Shown here: piece by piece, positions 31,971 to 43,504 of the stretch
Position numbering within the stretch: position 1 is the first letter of the stretch
Layout of the letters: every line of letters starts with the position of its first letter
From: Peltaster fructicola
Taxonomy: Eukaryota; Ascomycota; Dothideomycetes
Assembly (NCBI GenBank): GCA_001592805.2
Contig: CP051139.1
Span: forward strand, 2,480,001-2,544,000
Direction of reading: 5' to 3'
Length of the DNA: 64,000 nt
Translations under genes and position numbers: made by a program
The notes under the pieces: generated by a model
Database searches by the model: none
Told to the model about the DNA's origin: nothing
What the model saw: the letters and a program-made list of their open reading frames with translations, nothing else

Positions 31971-34523
31971 ATGTCGCGCGCAGGTGGTGATTCGAGCGTC
32001 GCCAGCAAGGCAGACGAGAGAGAGGCAGCGAATATCACAGGAGCCATAGACACGACAACGAACAAAGTCGAGCCGAGTGCACAACGACGGACTACTGCTT
32101 CTGCCGCCTTACCTACACTCAAGAAGCAGATCTCTGTGGGTCGACTTCCGTCACAATCCACATCACGAATCGACAATAGTGCTGCGCCGCCAGACCTAGG
32201 ACCATCCTCTGCTCACGCCAGTCCTCGGACTTCCAGGAACACATCACCTTTACGGAAGAGCAATCCTAAGAGTGGTCTTTCGTCTTCGCAACCTTCTGCA
32301 GCTGCCATTCAGCGCGCACTTTCCGCCTCGAATGTATCACAGCTTGCAAATAATGCAGACGGCGCGATACGGCTGCCTAAACCTCTGCGTAGCGTCGGTC
32401 AAGCTGGTGAGACCGTGTCACCTCGACTGAAAAGTCCCTCACCTGGTACTGCACGAGGAGCACATAGTGCGCTAGAGACAAAGAAAACAGAAGGCACTGT
32501 ACCAACGATTCATGTACAGCAGGGCAATACAGTGGAGAAGCAGGGTGTGCAGTCACCACGAGTCGCGGATGGAGCTAAGAACGAGCAGTTGCAAACACCA
32601 GTCAAGTCAGCTTCTCGCGGGCCAAGTGGAAAGTCATTTTTGGCAACTGTGGACGAGGATGGTCTAGACGCCGTCCCTGTCTCTCCTGCGGCGACGCAGG
32701 CTGCAGTCGATCTACGCCCGCTGACCAAGATGACCGACGAAGACAAGACTACCGACAGTGATCGACCATCAAAGGCTGGCGAGAGTGGCAGTGAGAGTGG
32801 TGGCAACAAGAGTGATGGACTCACATCGCGGCGTGCGTCCAAATCGCAGCCGCCAAGTAGGTCGAAGAACAGCTACACGTCACTGTCGAAAGCTAGGCCT
32901 CCCGAGAGCACGCACAACATGACCGTGGAAACAGAAACTGTCCAATCAATCCCTCACTCAGGTCTCACGTCCGGTGAACGTAATGCAAGCAACCGCATGG
33001 ATGGAAGCGGTACCGTCAAGATGAAGTCCAGCAACGAGACCATACGACCAAAGAAAGAGCGAAGACAGCCATCCAGAAAGACGAGGAGCATCACGCAGGG
33101 CAACGCATCATCGAAGGCAGACATATTTGAGGCTCGCGTTGCCAACGCCGTGGACGAGGCCAACTCGTCAGACTCTGACGAAACCTTCGTATACGAATCG
33201 AATCCGCCTGAGCCACGTAGAGCTAGACATCACTCCCGCACACCAAGCGTGACATCAGCACACTCAATAGCGGAGCAAAGTCGAGGCCTACGAAGCTTCG
33301 GCGAAGCCATGGACGAGCGAAAGGTGGCAGGTAAGCGTAGTATGAAGTTCTCGAACAATCCTTTCCAGTCAAACGATAGTCCAGATCGACAAGACGGCTC
33401 TTTAAGGTCACACCACGCGAGGCACTACGGACGATGGGGCAGAGGTGGCAATCATGGATCTATGTTTGAGCCGGACTCGCCCTTCACACAAGCATCAAAG
33501 CTACGCAGTACCACTAACAGCATGCGGCACTCAAGGCCCAACTCACCACGGAGTCCGCAAACAGCACAGATTAAGAACGGATCTGTGTTTGGCAGGAAGA
33601 AAGACGCACCTTTCGACTATGATGTCGAAGCTGGAGATGACGAGCGTACGCCACTCATGAACACAGTACGAACGCCTAGAAGCTTGCGCAGCCACGTGTA
33701 TACCGAAGACAATAGTCCTGATGCGTCGATGGATGAGTACTATGCTCCTCGCCCACAGAAACGATGCGGCACGATTGGCAGCTTTCTGCTCGGTGTGCTC
33801 ATTTTTGTTCTGGTCGTTGTCAGCACGATTGGCGTGTTGGTGGCCTCGAATCAGCCACTTACTGAGGTTCGTGTACAGCGGATCGAAAACGTCCTCGCGA
33901 CCGAGCAGGAGATCTTGCTCGACCTGAAAGTTGCAGCAATCAATCCGAACGCTCTCAGTATCACGATCGGGGACATGGACATCAGCATACTTGCAAAGAG
34001 CAGGTACACACGTCCTCCCAGTCAGGAAGAACTGCTGTCGAGCTCGCTGCTCGACCAGGCCGATCTGGACGCAAAGATGCTCTTCGGCAAGGTACCCAAG
34101 GACGACGAAGATGATGATACACAACCATTGCTCTCCCTAGGGCATATAATGCATTTCGACCAGATGCTGGACTTTCCAGGAACGCCATTCAAGCAACAGC
34201 GACAACTTTCTGTGGGAGAGCTACACCTATCGAAACCAGGCAACAGGACCGGGACTGATGGTAGCGCGCGTTGGGAGAAGATGATACACCATCCTTTCGA
34301 GCTCTTCGTGCGTGGTGTACTCAAGTACAAGTTACCGATCTCTGGTCGCGAAGAGAATATCGAGATAGCCGCCAGCATTATCGTTCACCCCGAGGACGGC
34401 GTTGATGCCATGGGCAGGATGCGGACCGAGCCTGCTGATCACAGCGATCATTGGCAATGGATTGACTGGGACAGGGAGAAGGATATGCTTGGAGAATTAG
34501 CTGACGTTCAGCTGACCACTTAG
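31971..34523 (+). CDS. VAC7: Vacuolar segregation protein Vac7
   Basis: Vacuole-membrane activator of the Fab1 PI(3)P 5-kinase complex, needed for PI(3,5)P2 made on hyperosmotic stress and for vacuole size and inheritance. One frame of 850 residues. Residues 1-595 are disordered, Ser/Lys/Arg-rich, and carry SAAAIQRALSASNVSQL near residue 105, a motif I associate with fungal Vac7. Then come the single membrane span near 600-625 (IGSFLLGVLIFVLVVVSTIGVLV) and the conserved lumenal domain (NQPLTEVRVQRIENVLATEQEILLDLKVAAINPNALS, with later HIMHFDQ and HPFELFVRGVLKYKLPISG), which resembles the LEA-2 fold. The tail is acidic. The ATG at 31971 is the first in frame. No intron needed. Confidence 0.9.
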   Translation: MSRAGGDSSVASKADEREAANITGAIDTTTNKVEPSAQRRTTASAALPTLKKQISVGRLPSQSTSRIDNSAAPPDLGPSSAHASPRTSRNTSPLRKSNPKSGLSSSQPSAAAIQRALSASNVSQLANNADGAIRLPKPLRSVGQAGETVSPRLKSPSPGTARGAHSALETKKTEGTVPTIHVQQGNTVEKQGVQSPRVADGAKNEQLQTPVKSASRGPSGKSFLATVDEDGLDAVPVSPAATQAAVDLRPLTKMTDEDKTTDSDRPSKAGESGSESGGNKSDGLTSRRASKSQPPSRSKNSYTSLSKARPPESTHNMTVETETVQSIPHSGLTSGERNASNRMDGSGTVKMKSSNETIRPKKERRQPSRKTRSITQGNASSKADIFEARVANAVDEANSSDSDETFVYESNPPEPRRARHHSRTPSVTSAHSIAEQSRGLRSFGEAMDERKVAGKRSMKFSNNPFQSNDSPDRQDGSLRSHHARHYGRWGRGGNHGSMFEPDSPFTQASKLRSTTNSMRHSRPNSPRSPQTAQIKNGSVFGRKKDAPFDYDVEAGDDERTPLMNTVRTPRSLRSHVYTEDNSPDASMDEYYAPRPQKRCGTIGSFLLGVLIFVLVVVSTIGVLVASNQPLTEVRVQRIENVLATEQEILLDLKVAAINPNALSITIGDMDISILAKSRYTRPPSQEELLSSSLLDQADLDAKMLFGKVPKDDEDDDTQPLLSLGHIMHFDQMLDFPGTPFKQQRQLSVGELHLSKPGNRTGTDGSARWEKMIHHPFELFVRGVLKYKLPISGREENIEIAASIIVHPEDGVDAMGRMRTEPADHSDHWQWIDWDREKDMLGELADVQLTT

Positions 34524-35051
34524 CGAGCAATGTGGCATTACGCCCGCTCATACACACGACATATTCCATTTGTTATGCATGCGCTTTAGCGAGCAGGATA
34601 CGATTGCGAGGGTTAGAAACGAAGCCTCACTGGCACGGCGATCTTGGGAACGATTTTAGGTGTCGCCATTCACTGGGAGGAGGTTTAAGGATGAGATAAG
34701 CAGCCTTGCAGCATAGAGCCACGAGCATTAGAGCAGAAGTAGTCTCCGAAATGGAGCGATTCTTCTCCTTGAAAGCTCGAAGTCTTGTGATAGCAATCTT
34801 GTGCCCAGCTGTACTGCAACTTCACCTGTCCAAATTCGGAACATCAGCAGCCGACTTCATCTGTACTTCACCTGCAAAATCCACATCGCTATACATTATT
34901 GACTGCTGGCTGATTGCTCCATTATACCTCCTAGTCACTCCCGATATTCACCACCGAGAAATTAGCGATTCCTGACAGTCTTTCCGCTCCACGGATGCAC
35001 CATATACACGTGCAAGCATTGCGGTAGTCGCAACACAACAATACTAGCAGC
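34524..35051. other. Intergenic VAC7 / HFI1
   Basis: 528 bp between two plus-strand genes. The right part should hold the HFI1 promoter. Nothing further recognised. Confidence 0.6.
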
Positions 35052-36342
35052 ATGAATCCCGCAGATCTCAGTCTCCCTGCTATCTCGCCTTCACTTACGA
35101 CTAAGACGCTGTCCCTGAGTACATCTGCACCGCAAAAGAGTGGCAAAGCGCCAGTGCCGCGCATCGATGTTGAGCCTATATACACACAGCTGAAAGGCGC
35201 GCTTGGGAGCTCGTGGCAGGACTACAAAGCAGCGATCAATGCGTTTGTACTAGGTGAGTGACTGTTCTGATGTGTCGTAGCCGTGCTGAGACTGTGCAGG
35301 AAATCTGAACCAAGCTGAGCTGACATGGGTCCTACAACCGCTGCTCTCGAATGCGCCAACAGTCATCACTTCCGCCAATCCCACCACATCGCCTGTCTCC
35401 CTTGTACAACTTCACAATCAGCTTGTCATCTGTCTATATGCGAACATCTCAAGAGATCAACCTCCGTCAGAGGTAGCACCATGGGTTGTCGCAACAGACA
35501 AGCCAAGCACAGCTAAGAATGCTGGAACCATTGGCGCCAGTGACAAGGCAGAAGAGCGGCTCAAGAGAGAGATAATGGCATTACATGCGCGGGACAGACG
35601 CCGTATCAAATCGCTCAAGCCTGATACTATGCTTCAACAAGAAGGACCATTGAAGGATATGCAGGACTATCGTTACGAGTTGACCGCAATATCAGCGGAT
35701 GTGCCGACAGGCGACGCAACAAAGAGCTCGTGGGACATGGAGACACGACGCAAGTATGTGCAGCAATTGGCATCCGAAACTCTTGAGTTTCCATCAACGT
35801 CGGACATGCAGAACCGGATAGAGCCGATATGCTATGATGAAGGCCTCATTACTGGAGCACAAGGCTTACCACAGATATGCGTGGACCTCATGGTTGAAGC
35901 TGCCGAAGCGTACATCAAAACAATCCTTGGTGAGCTACAGACACACGCCCGTTCGAATGGTATTGGCTGCATACAAACAGCCAAATTCAAGCGCCAGCTA
36001 AGGCAAGAGGAGAACGAAGCCGAGAAGGGCACCCTGCAGAGGTCGTCTATCGGACTGCTCCCAGTCGAGATGGAGCTGCAAACTAAGCGTGAGCCTTTAG
36101 ATGAGAGAAGTCTGCGGCTGGCCATGGAGACTGGAGATCCTCTAATATCTCGGAACAAATTTCTAAATGCTCAAATAAGACTCGCACAATGGCCGACGTA
36201 TACTGATCACTCGGCGAACATCACGAACGGAGCGCACCACGAATCAGACGAGATGGACATTGACGACACATGGCAGGGCTCGACGATCGCTGAGCATGAC
36301 AGTCTGTTGAATGTCCTTGACGACTGTCTAGCGCTGGCTTGA
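35052..36342 (+). CDS. HFI1: SAGA complex subunit Hfi1/Ada1
   Basis: Core subunit of the SAGA transcription coactivator; its histone fold pairs with that of Taf12. Exons 35052-35253 and 35300-36342, 46-bp intron (GTGAGT...GCAG) splitting a Gly codon; 414 residues. The family-defining N-terminal box spans the joint: IDVEPIYTQLKGALGSSWQDYKAAINAFVL, then GNLNQAELTWVLQPLLS. The central histone-fold-like segment is TSDMQNRIEPICYDEGLITGAQGLPQICVDLMVEAAEAYIKTILGELQTHAR around residues 255-310. It is followed by LLPVEMELQTKREPLDERSLRLAMETGDPL, typical of the fungal family. Acidic end (MDIDDTW). TAF12 is encoded 11 kb away on the other strand, but such closeness need not mean co-regulation. Confidence 0.92.
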
Positions 36343-36552
36343 GCATTCGGTTTGTCACGATCTGCACGTGTCTGAGAGTTGGATGTTCCGATTTACATTT
36401 CAAATGGCGTTTACAATGAGGAGATGATACCCATGCATGGCAGGACAGGAAAATGTATCGTATAGTTTGCGGCGTTAAGCAGGAGGTCGAGAAGCCTCAG
36501 TCTAAAAAGATACATCATCCACTTAGCGGTGTTCCTACATAGCTCACGCTCT

Positions 36553-37996
36553 TCATGCGTGGCCATTCGTGTGCTCGCCCAAGGACAGCTTCTTATGCAG
36601 GAACTGTTTCTTCCCAGATCCATACATAGCAGCACCCTGGCCTGAGCCAGCAAGTCTATACTCGTGAATCGTCAAACCCTCCAGTCCGACGGGACCACGC
36701 GCATGAACCTTGTTAGTACTAATTCCCACCTCAGTACCAAAACCGAAGCGCATGCCGTCGGCGAAACGAGTACTGCAATTCCAAAACTTGCAAGCTGAGT
36801 CTACGCCATTCTGGAAGCGCTCTGCTACTTCTTGGCTTGCTGCAATGATGCCGTCTGTGTGGTGTGAGCCGTGTTGGTTGACATGATCGATAGCTGTATC
36901 GACAGCTGACGGCTCTGTCGATCCGCCTGCCTTGATAGTCTTGACAGCAAGTATAAGGTCAAGAAACTCCGTATCGTAGTCCGTAGCAGAAGCGTCTTGG
37001 ACTAAAGAAGCCTCTTTCTGCGTCAAATTTGATGTCAGTGCTTGCTTAGACGGTCCATCGCAACGTAATACTACACCCTTAGCCAACAGAGCGGACGCCA
37101 CTGCTGGGAGAACGGTGCTCAAGACTGCTTCATGCACTAGGAGAGTTTCCACTGCGTTGCAAGCCGCTGGGTAGTCGGTCTTTGAGTCGACCACGACGTC
37201 AACGGCAATCTGCTTGTCAGCGTCGGAGTGTATGTACAGATGGCAGAGACCGTCTGCGTGGCCGAGAACTGGCATATGTGCCTTTCTTTGACAATGTCGT
37301 ACAAGCTCGTTTGATCCACGTGGAATAACGAGGTCAATATATTCGCTGAGCTCTAAAAGAGCATCGATGGCATCTCGAGTTGCCACCAGCTGAATCGAGT
37401 CGTTCGGAACTTGTGTTGTGCTCAAGGCTTCTGATATTACCGAAGAAATGGCTTTGAACGATTCAGTGGATTCTTTGCCACCTTTGAGAATGGCAGCATT
37501 GCCCGACTTGATAGCCAAGGATGCGATATTGGCAATAACCTCAGGACGAGCCTCGAAAATGACGAGAAGAACACCAATGGGACAAGTCTGACGTTGTAAT
37601 ATGAGCCCGTTGTCGAGCTCTGTCCGCAGATCGACCCTGCCGACTAATGGCAGTCAGCAGGGCCATAGGAGACGAAGGAAATGTGCATCGCCTACCTGGA
37701 TCAGGGAGATCTCGTACGTCCTTGATACCTTGCAACATATCGTCGAACTTGCCCGTCCGCGAGAGGTCCAATCGCTTCACGATAGATGGATTGAGAGTGC
37801 CATCCTTGGCAGATTTCTGTGCTGATTGTAGATCGCTTGCGTTTGCTGCGAGAATCGTGTCTCGTGCTTGTGCGAGCGCATCGTGAATAGCATCTAAAGC
37901 AGAATTCCTGGCGGATACGGGTAGGACAGCAAGTCTACGAGATGATAGACGCGCTGCTCTCGCAGCCTCTGTAGGAGATGCGTTCGTCAACGACAT
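36553..37996 (-). CDS. PRO2: Gamma-glutamyl phosphate reductase (proline biosynthesis)
   Basis: Reduces glutamyl-5-phosphate to glutamate-5-semialdehyde with NADPH, the second step of proline synthesis, in the cytosol. Exons 37996-37696 and 37643-36553, 52-bp intron; 463 residues, normal length. The joint gives [40 protein letters not shown] in the reading, the family signature, and leads to IKSGNAAILKGGKE. The catalytic Cys lies in PAACNAVETLLVHEAVL; then come ATDYDTEFLDLILAVKTI, and FWNCSTRFADGMRFGFGTEVGISTNKVHARGPVGLEGL (most of it family-constant). The end has LSLGE. Starts 334 bp from the CRH gene on the other strand. Nothing is missing, so the enzyme should work. Confidence 0.95.
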
Positions 37997-38330
37997 TGTG
38001 TATCGTCGGATAGGTCTTTCGAAGTTGTCGACCTGGCGCAGTCATAAGTTTTCTTTACTGACTCAGCATTTGGACCACTAGCGCGAAAGACGACGGCAAG
38101 ACCCGAGCGCCGTCATCCCTCCCAACCTCTCCAGCCTCCATGACAACGCATTGTTCGTACACGCAACGACAGGCCATCACATTGGCGCCGTTCGAAAAAG
38201 ATCTACGTATGACATTACCATGTAGGAGGTTGGTAAAGCAGACACAGGCTGTCATAAACTGCCCTTCCCAGACACAACGCACCTTTCCGGTTCCACCGTC
38301 TTAATCATCACACAGGACCTGTTTGTCAAA
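37997..38330. other. Divergent promoter region PRO2 / CRH-type gene
   Basis: 334 bp between diverging starts. No coding frame or clear element recognised. Confidence 0.6.
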
Positions 38331-39491
38331 ATGCTTACCCTCAGGGATCTTATGTCCATGAGCTCGCCGTATCGTATGGTCTGCATGGCCACGGCGATGC
38401 TCTTGCTGCAAGCACAGCCCTCATTACAGCAAACATACACTACCTGCAACCCAACGCAAGGACAATGTCCTGCTGACACCGCGCTCGGCAAATCGATTTC
38501 TGTCGACTTTCGGACAGGGCAATCCAGCGCCTTCTACAGTCAGGGCAATCCGACATTCGGCTCTGATGGAGCGTCCTTCACGGTTGCCAAATCTGGGGAC
38601 TCGCCTCAACTCAATTCGAAGTGGTACATCATGTTCGGTCACGTAGATATCACGATGAAAGCCGCACCTGGTGCTGGTATAGTCAGTTCCTCTGTGTTAC
38701 AGTCGGATGACTTGGATGAGATTGATTGGGAATGGCTTGGAGCAAAAGGCGATCAGGTACAAAGCAATTACTTCGGCAAAGGACAAACAACATCGTACAA
38801 CCGAGGAGCGGTGCATGGCGTCTCGTCCGCTACCACCTCGTACCACAAATACTCCATCGACTGGACACAGGACCGAATCGTGTGGTCTATTGATGGAACG
38901 ACAGTGCGAGTGCTTTACGCAAAAGACGCCAACGGACAGTTTCCTCAGACACCAATGCAGCTGAAAATCGGCGCCTGGAGTGGTGGAGATCCCTCCAATG
39001 CACAAGGTACAATTCAGTGGGCAGATGGGCCTACAGACTACACCAAAGGACCGTTCACCATGGTTGTCCAGTCTGTTGCAGTCACAGATTATTCAACTGG
39101 CACACAGTACAAGTACGGCGATACGAGCGGTGCCTGGACTAGCATTCAGGCTGTTGGAGGAACCGTCAACGGTAACTCGAACGGCCAGGGTGGCACAGTC
39201 ACTGCACCGGCAATCACATCAGTAGCCGGTGGAGTAATTCCGCTCACGTATGCTGCGCAGACTGCCTCTGAGTGGGTTACGCCGACTGTATATCCATGGG
39301 TTCCACTACAGACTACACTCACCACGGCCACAGGCACGTCCGGCGGTAGCCTGCCATCAGGATGGAGTTATGGAGCTTCAGGAAAGCTGGTTCGACCTAG
39401 TGCGGCAGCTGTCACGGTTGTGCCGACTTATCTCGTGGTGCTGGTGGCTACTTGTGTCAGTAGTGCAGCCTTACTGGGCATCTATATGTGA
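38331..39491 (+). CDS. CRH-type GH16 cell-wall transglycosidase, GPI-anchored
   Basis: Chitin-glucan crosslinking enzyme of the Crh/Utr2 group (GH16), acting in the cell wall. 386 residues, one exon. The signal peptide core is MVCMATAMLLLQAQ (residues 16-29), preceded by a short basic head; an inner Met could be the true start. The mature protein begins QQTYTTCNPTQGQCPADTALG; the paired Cys are usual for the group. The catalytic motif DEIDWEWLG is near residue 128 with the two Glu as nucleophile and acid/base. The lectin-like sandwich follows: YHKYSIDWTQDRIVWSIDG, MQLKIGAWSGGDPSNAQGTIQWADG, YTKGPFTM. Residues 265-355 are Gly/Ser/Thr-rich, for O-glycans. The end is a hydrophobic GPI signal (VVPTYLVVLVATCVSSAALLGIYM). 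No chitin-binding domain. Confidence 0.93.
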   Translation: MLTLRDLMSMSSPYRMVCMATAMLLLQAQPSLQQTYTTCNPTQGQCPADTALGKSISVDFRTGQSSAFYSQGNPTFGSDGASFTVAKSGDSPQLNSKWYIMFGHVDITMKAAPGAGIVSSSVLQSDDLDEIDWEWLGAKGDQVQSNYFGKGQTTSYNRGAVHGVSSATTSYHKYSIDWTQDRIVWSIDGTTVRVLYAKDANGQFPQTPMQLKIGAWSGGDPSNAQGTIQWADGPTDYTKGPFTMVVQSVAVTDYSTGTQYKYGDTSGAWTSIQAVGGTVNGNSNGQGGTVTAPAITSVAGGVIPLTYAAQTASEWVTPTVYPWVPLQTTLTTATGTSGGSLPSGWSYGASGKLVRPSAAAVTVVPTYLVVLVATCVSSAALLGIYM

Positions 39492-41735
39492 TGGGAACTG
39501 TTTTATAGTTGTTATTGAGCGATGCATTGAGCTCCAAGTGCTGGAGGCTCTGGAATGGAAGAAACGACAGCATATACGCAGCAATGTCATGGCATCCTGG
39601 TCGTATACAGAATGAGTCACGTTTCTCGCGCTGCGCTATATGTGTGTTGCCGTCGATACATCGACTTTGCCCGCGCCTGCCTTGTTTGACCGGCTGCAAA
39701 AGCGGATCCTTGCAAAGCACTTTTTGCGTTCAAACACTATCCTGATCGTTGCACACCATACAGCACACCAATGACACGTGCGCAGCCGGGCGAAGCAGAA
39801 CTCATCCGTGTGAGATAGGAGCAAAAGTAAAGCAGCTTCAATGACAAAGCCGATTGACACCGATGTCAAGATCGATCCTACTAAAACGGTATCGAATCAA
39901 CTTCACTGACCGGCAACAGACTCTGCTGCACCGGTTCTCCCTCTCCGCCGTCCACTACAATCTCCGGAGTGGCATTTGCACATCAATAGTCGCTTCGGCT
40001 TTGTGCTTCGAACGAGCCAAGTCGCCGCGACTGCTAGACTTGAATGCGAAGAACGAAGACGCCAATGGCTCACGAAGGATCGCCCATCTAGCAGCCAAAC
40101 ACGAGATCCACCTGGTTGACTCTCGCCTAACGACTACGTGCATATATTCATGAACTATCTGGAGTTTTCACGTGGAATACGGCAGGCATGCTGCGATAAA
40201 CAGGTCGTATATGACGTTGCACACTCGCCTATCTCCAACTCAGATCAAGCATCGAAGACAGATTTGCAATCTTGAATGCATCTTTGACTGCTTGCAATCT
40301 CGAGATAAGAGATGTAATACTCATCAACCAATCTCATCGTCACCCATATCGCCAACCAGTACTGCTCAGAAATGACTATTAACGTACCGCATTACAGGGG
40401 CACGTCGAAGGCGTGGGATCGCTCATCCTAGCCGGAAGCCACAACATCATACAAGGCGTGCGCGACAGCTGCTGTGGTCGCGCGCAGGCTGGACTTTGCG
40501 AAGTCAAGGACTCTTACGCCGAACATCGGATGCTTATGGTCAACGTTTCCATACAACATCAACGCATACTGGCAGCTTCATACAACCAGGTACGATCAGA
40601 GCCCGCTTATCAGCAATCCGAGCTCATGGACGGGTGTTATCTTTCACCATGTGGTTGTAACAACGAAGCCAAGACTTTCCAAGACTACCGTGCATGGAGA
40701 TGGGAAACGAGCGTCTGAACAATCATACAATCGACAGGCATGGTGGGAGGATGCCCAGACTTTAGGCGAAGCTTTGTCGTCGTTGCTATCTATCGAGATG
40801 ACCTTGCACGCGACTCTCAAACTTGCATATTTCCCTTTACGGAGCTGCTTATCTCTGGCCCTGATACAGCCTATGAGATGCGAGAGCTTCGACCTGAGAG
40901 CCAAGCTTTCGAGTAGCTGGGATCCTTGTGGTCTCGAAGAAGCTAAACTCAACGTGATCATCTCGAAGATAAACACCCGTCTTTTGCCCGCAACACATTT
41001 GCGTAATGTGGGCGGATCCTGAGTGACGCAGATGACATGGCTGCAGAGGCTGCTGGCATCCCAGCATATGCATCTGATCTACCGCTGGGCCGCGTTCGCC
41101 GCACAACGATCTGGACATTCGAGAAAGAGTGAAGCTCGACGTCACGCTTGCAGCGAATTTACTGGTACCATTCCGGACAGTCTTCGTCTGGTCCTAAAAA
41201 GCACTTGGCCGCCAATTGGGCGTGGGACGGATGATTTGATGCGTTTGTGTAATTGCCGCGCAAAACCAACGATCCATAGGTGGTTCTCGACACTCGATCG
41301 CCTGCGATTCCTCGCATGTGGGATTACAGCTTAAAGGCGCCACGAGCCAAGACAAATGATGATTGTCGTCCCCTTCGTTATTCTTTTGACTAACCGCGCC
41401 AGATCATCGGCCAAAGCTCTGAGAGCTCTCGACCCAACAAGCGTCTTTCGTCTCAACCTTGCGAGCACGATAAGCTTGAAACCTACGGGGCTGTCTGGTC
41501 TTCTACGTTGTCAGGAAAACGTGCAGATTAGCTTTGCCGAGAGCTCGGGCGTACTGACTGTCTTTCCCTGTTAGACTCTTTACCCTCGTGCTCTTCTTCC
41601 TATCCTTGACATCCACACTTACCCTCTTGCTGGGTTTGTCTTCTTTGCTCTTTGTGTTCTCCTGCTTGATCGACCTTCCAAGCAGTCAAAAGCTGTGACA
41701 TTAGCTTGTCCACAACCCACTGGGCGGTCTCCAAG
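39492..41735. other. Gene-poor interval
   Basis: 2.2 kb between the CRH gene and the ammonium transporter, both plus strand. The longest open stretch is 40474-41022 on the plus strand, about 180 codons, but it lacks an ATG until its last third. A second frame overlaps at 40413-40718. The residues look protein-like in part (WQLHTTRYDQ, NRQAWWEDAQTLGEALSSLL) yet I cannot name a family or build a spliced gene. It may be a gene remnant. The right-hand 300 bp should hold the transporter promoter. Confidence 0.5.
41469..41474 (+). promoter_or_regulatory. Putative GATA-factor (AreA) site
   Basis: CGATAAG matches the HGATAR site of the nitrogen regulator AreA/NIT2, 262 bp upstream of the ammonium-transporter ATG. 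Ammonium transporters are well-known targets of this factor. One short match could be chance. Confidence 0.3.
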
Positions 41736-43504
41736 ATGTCTTACGTCTTGCCTGGAAGTCCAGTGCCATACAATGGCACTGACACATACGGAGGTGACTC
41801 CAGTGAGTGTCTGCAAGAACAGTCGCGAACGTCGCAACTGACAGGATGTAGCTGTCACCAACTTGAACCAATGGTACCAATCTGGTGACCAAGCATATAT
41901 CATCGTGGCCTCCGCTATGGTCCTGGTCATGGTGCCAGGTCTCGGTTTCCTCTACTCTGGTCTTGCACGAAGGAAGTCAGCTTTGAGCATGATCTGGGTG
42001 TGTATGGCTTCGATGTCTGTTATCACCTTTCAGTGGTACTTCTGGGGATACTCGCTTGCGTTTAGTAACACAGGCACCAACGGGTATGTATTCGATGCAC
42101 TGATACTCTTGCATTGCTGACAAGACGCAGCTTCATTGGCGATCTGCAAAAGTTTGGACTTCTCAACACCCTCGGCCACTACTCGCAAGGCTCTCCTCTG
42201 ATCCCAGATCTACTTTACGCGTTCTATCAGGTATGGCGATCGTACCACTTGCTAAGAACTCTTACTGACTCCTTTTGCAGATGCAGTTCTGCGCTGTCAC
42301 TGGAGCTATCGTCGTTGGAGCTGTTGCCGAGCGAGGCCGACTCATCCCAATGCTGGTCTTCATCTGGTTCTGGGCTACCATCGTCTACTGCCCTGTGGCG
42401 CACTGGGCATGGAACATCAATGGCTGGGGCTACAAATACGGCGTGCTCGACTATGCTGGAGGCGGACCTGTCGAGATTGTGTCTGGTATGTCAGCACTTG
42501 CATACTCCCTGGTGCTCGGCCGTCGACAGGAGAAGATGATGTTGAACTTCCGACCACACAACGTTTCACTCATCACACTTGGTACTGTCTTCCTCTGGTT
42601 TGGCTGGCTCGGATTCAACGGTGGCTCCGCCTTCGGTGCTAACCTTCGCGCAACCATGGCTTGCTGGAACTCCAACCTGACCGCTGCATTCGCTGCGGCA
42701 GCCTGGGTCATTCTCGATTGGCGTCTTGCTCGCAAGTGGTCTATGGTTGGCTGGTGTTCCGGCTCGATTTGTGGACTTGTGGCTGCCACTCCAGCATCAG
42801 GTTTTATCACCCCATGGGCATCAGTTATCCTCGGCGTTGTCACTGGCATTGTTTGTAACTTCGCCACCAAGATCAAGTATTGGATTCGAATCGACGACGC
42901 TATGGATGTGTTCGCCGAGCACGGTGTCGCTGGTATGATTGGATTGGTCTTCAACGCACTTTTCGGCTCTGCAGCTATTATCGGACTTGACGGCGTCAAC
43001 ACTGGCGTTGTTGTGAACTACCCAAACAGTGACGACACATATCTGCCAGGAGGATGGCCCGACCACAACTACCGCCAGCTGTACGTGCAAGTCGCATACA
43101 TTGTCGCTTGCACTGCCTATTCGTTCGTTGTCAGCGCAATCCTTGCGTACATCATCAACTGGATCCCAGGTCTCCACCTCCGCGCTTCTGAGGAGGCCGA
43201 GCTTCTCGGTATGGACGATGACCAGCTGGGCGAGTTTGCATACGACTACGTCGAGGTCCGTCGTGATTACCTTGCCTGGACACCTGCGAAGGGCAACCCC
43301 AACGACATCAGTGCAGACGTGCCATCGCATCAACGACATGGCATTGCGCAACACGGACAGATGCTGGAGGGTAAAGAGCCGAGCTTGAGCGATGATATGG
43401 GAGAGAAGCACACTGGTGTTGGAGGTGATCGTCACGGAGTGGCATATGAGAAGTCGGAGCGCGAGCAGAACGCTCAAGGCATCGAGCAAAACGGTTCCAA
43501 CTAG
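41736..43504 (+). CDS. Ammonium transporter, Mep1/Mep3 (MeaA) type
   Basis: Plasma-membrane Amt/Mep/Rh channel for ammonium uptake. Exons 41736-41802, 41852-42083, 42131-42230, 42281-43504; introns 49, 47 and 50 bp; 540 residues. Eleven-helix core with family motifs: MVLVMVPGLGFLYSGLARRKSALSM in the first helices, FQWYFWGYSL, MQFCAVTGAIVVGAVAERG, GWLGFNGGSAF, and AEHGVAGMIGLVFNALFG. At the first twin-His position there is Glu (AGGGPVEIVSG, near residue 197); the second His is kept (AEHGVAG, near 346). Glu here marks Mep1/Mep3, whereas the sensor-like Mep2 has His, so I expect a transporter rather than a transceptor. The cytosolic tail of about 110 residues begins LRASEEAELLGMDDDQLGEFAYDYVE, then is hydrophilic, His/Glu-rich and poorly conserved. 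Confidence 0.95.
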
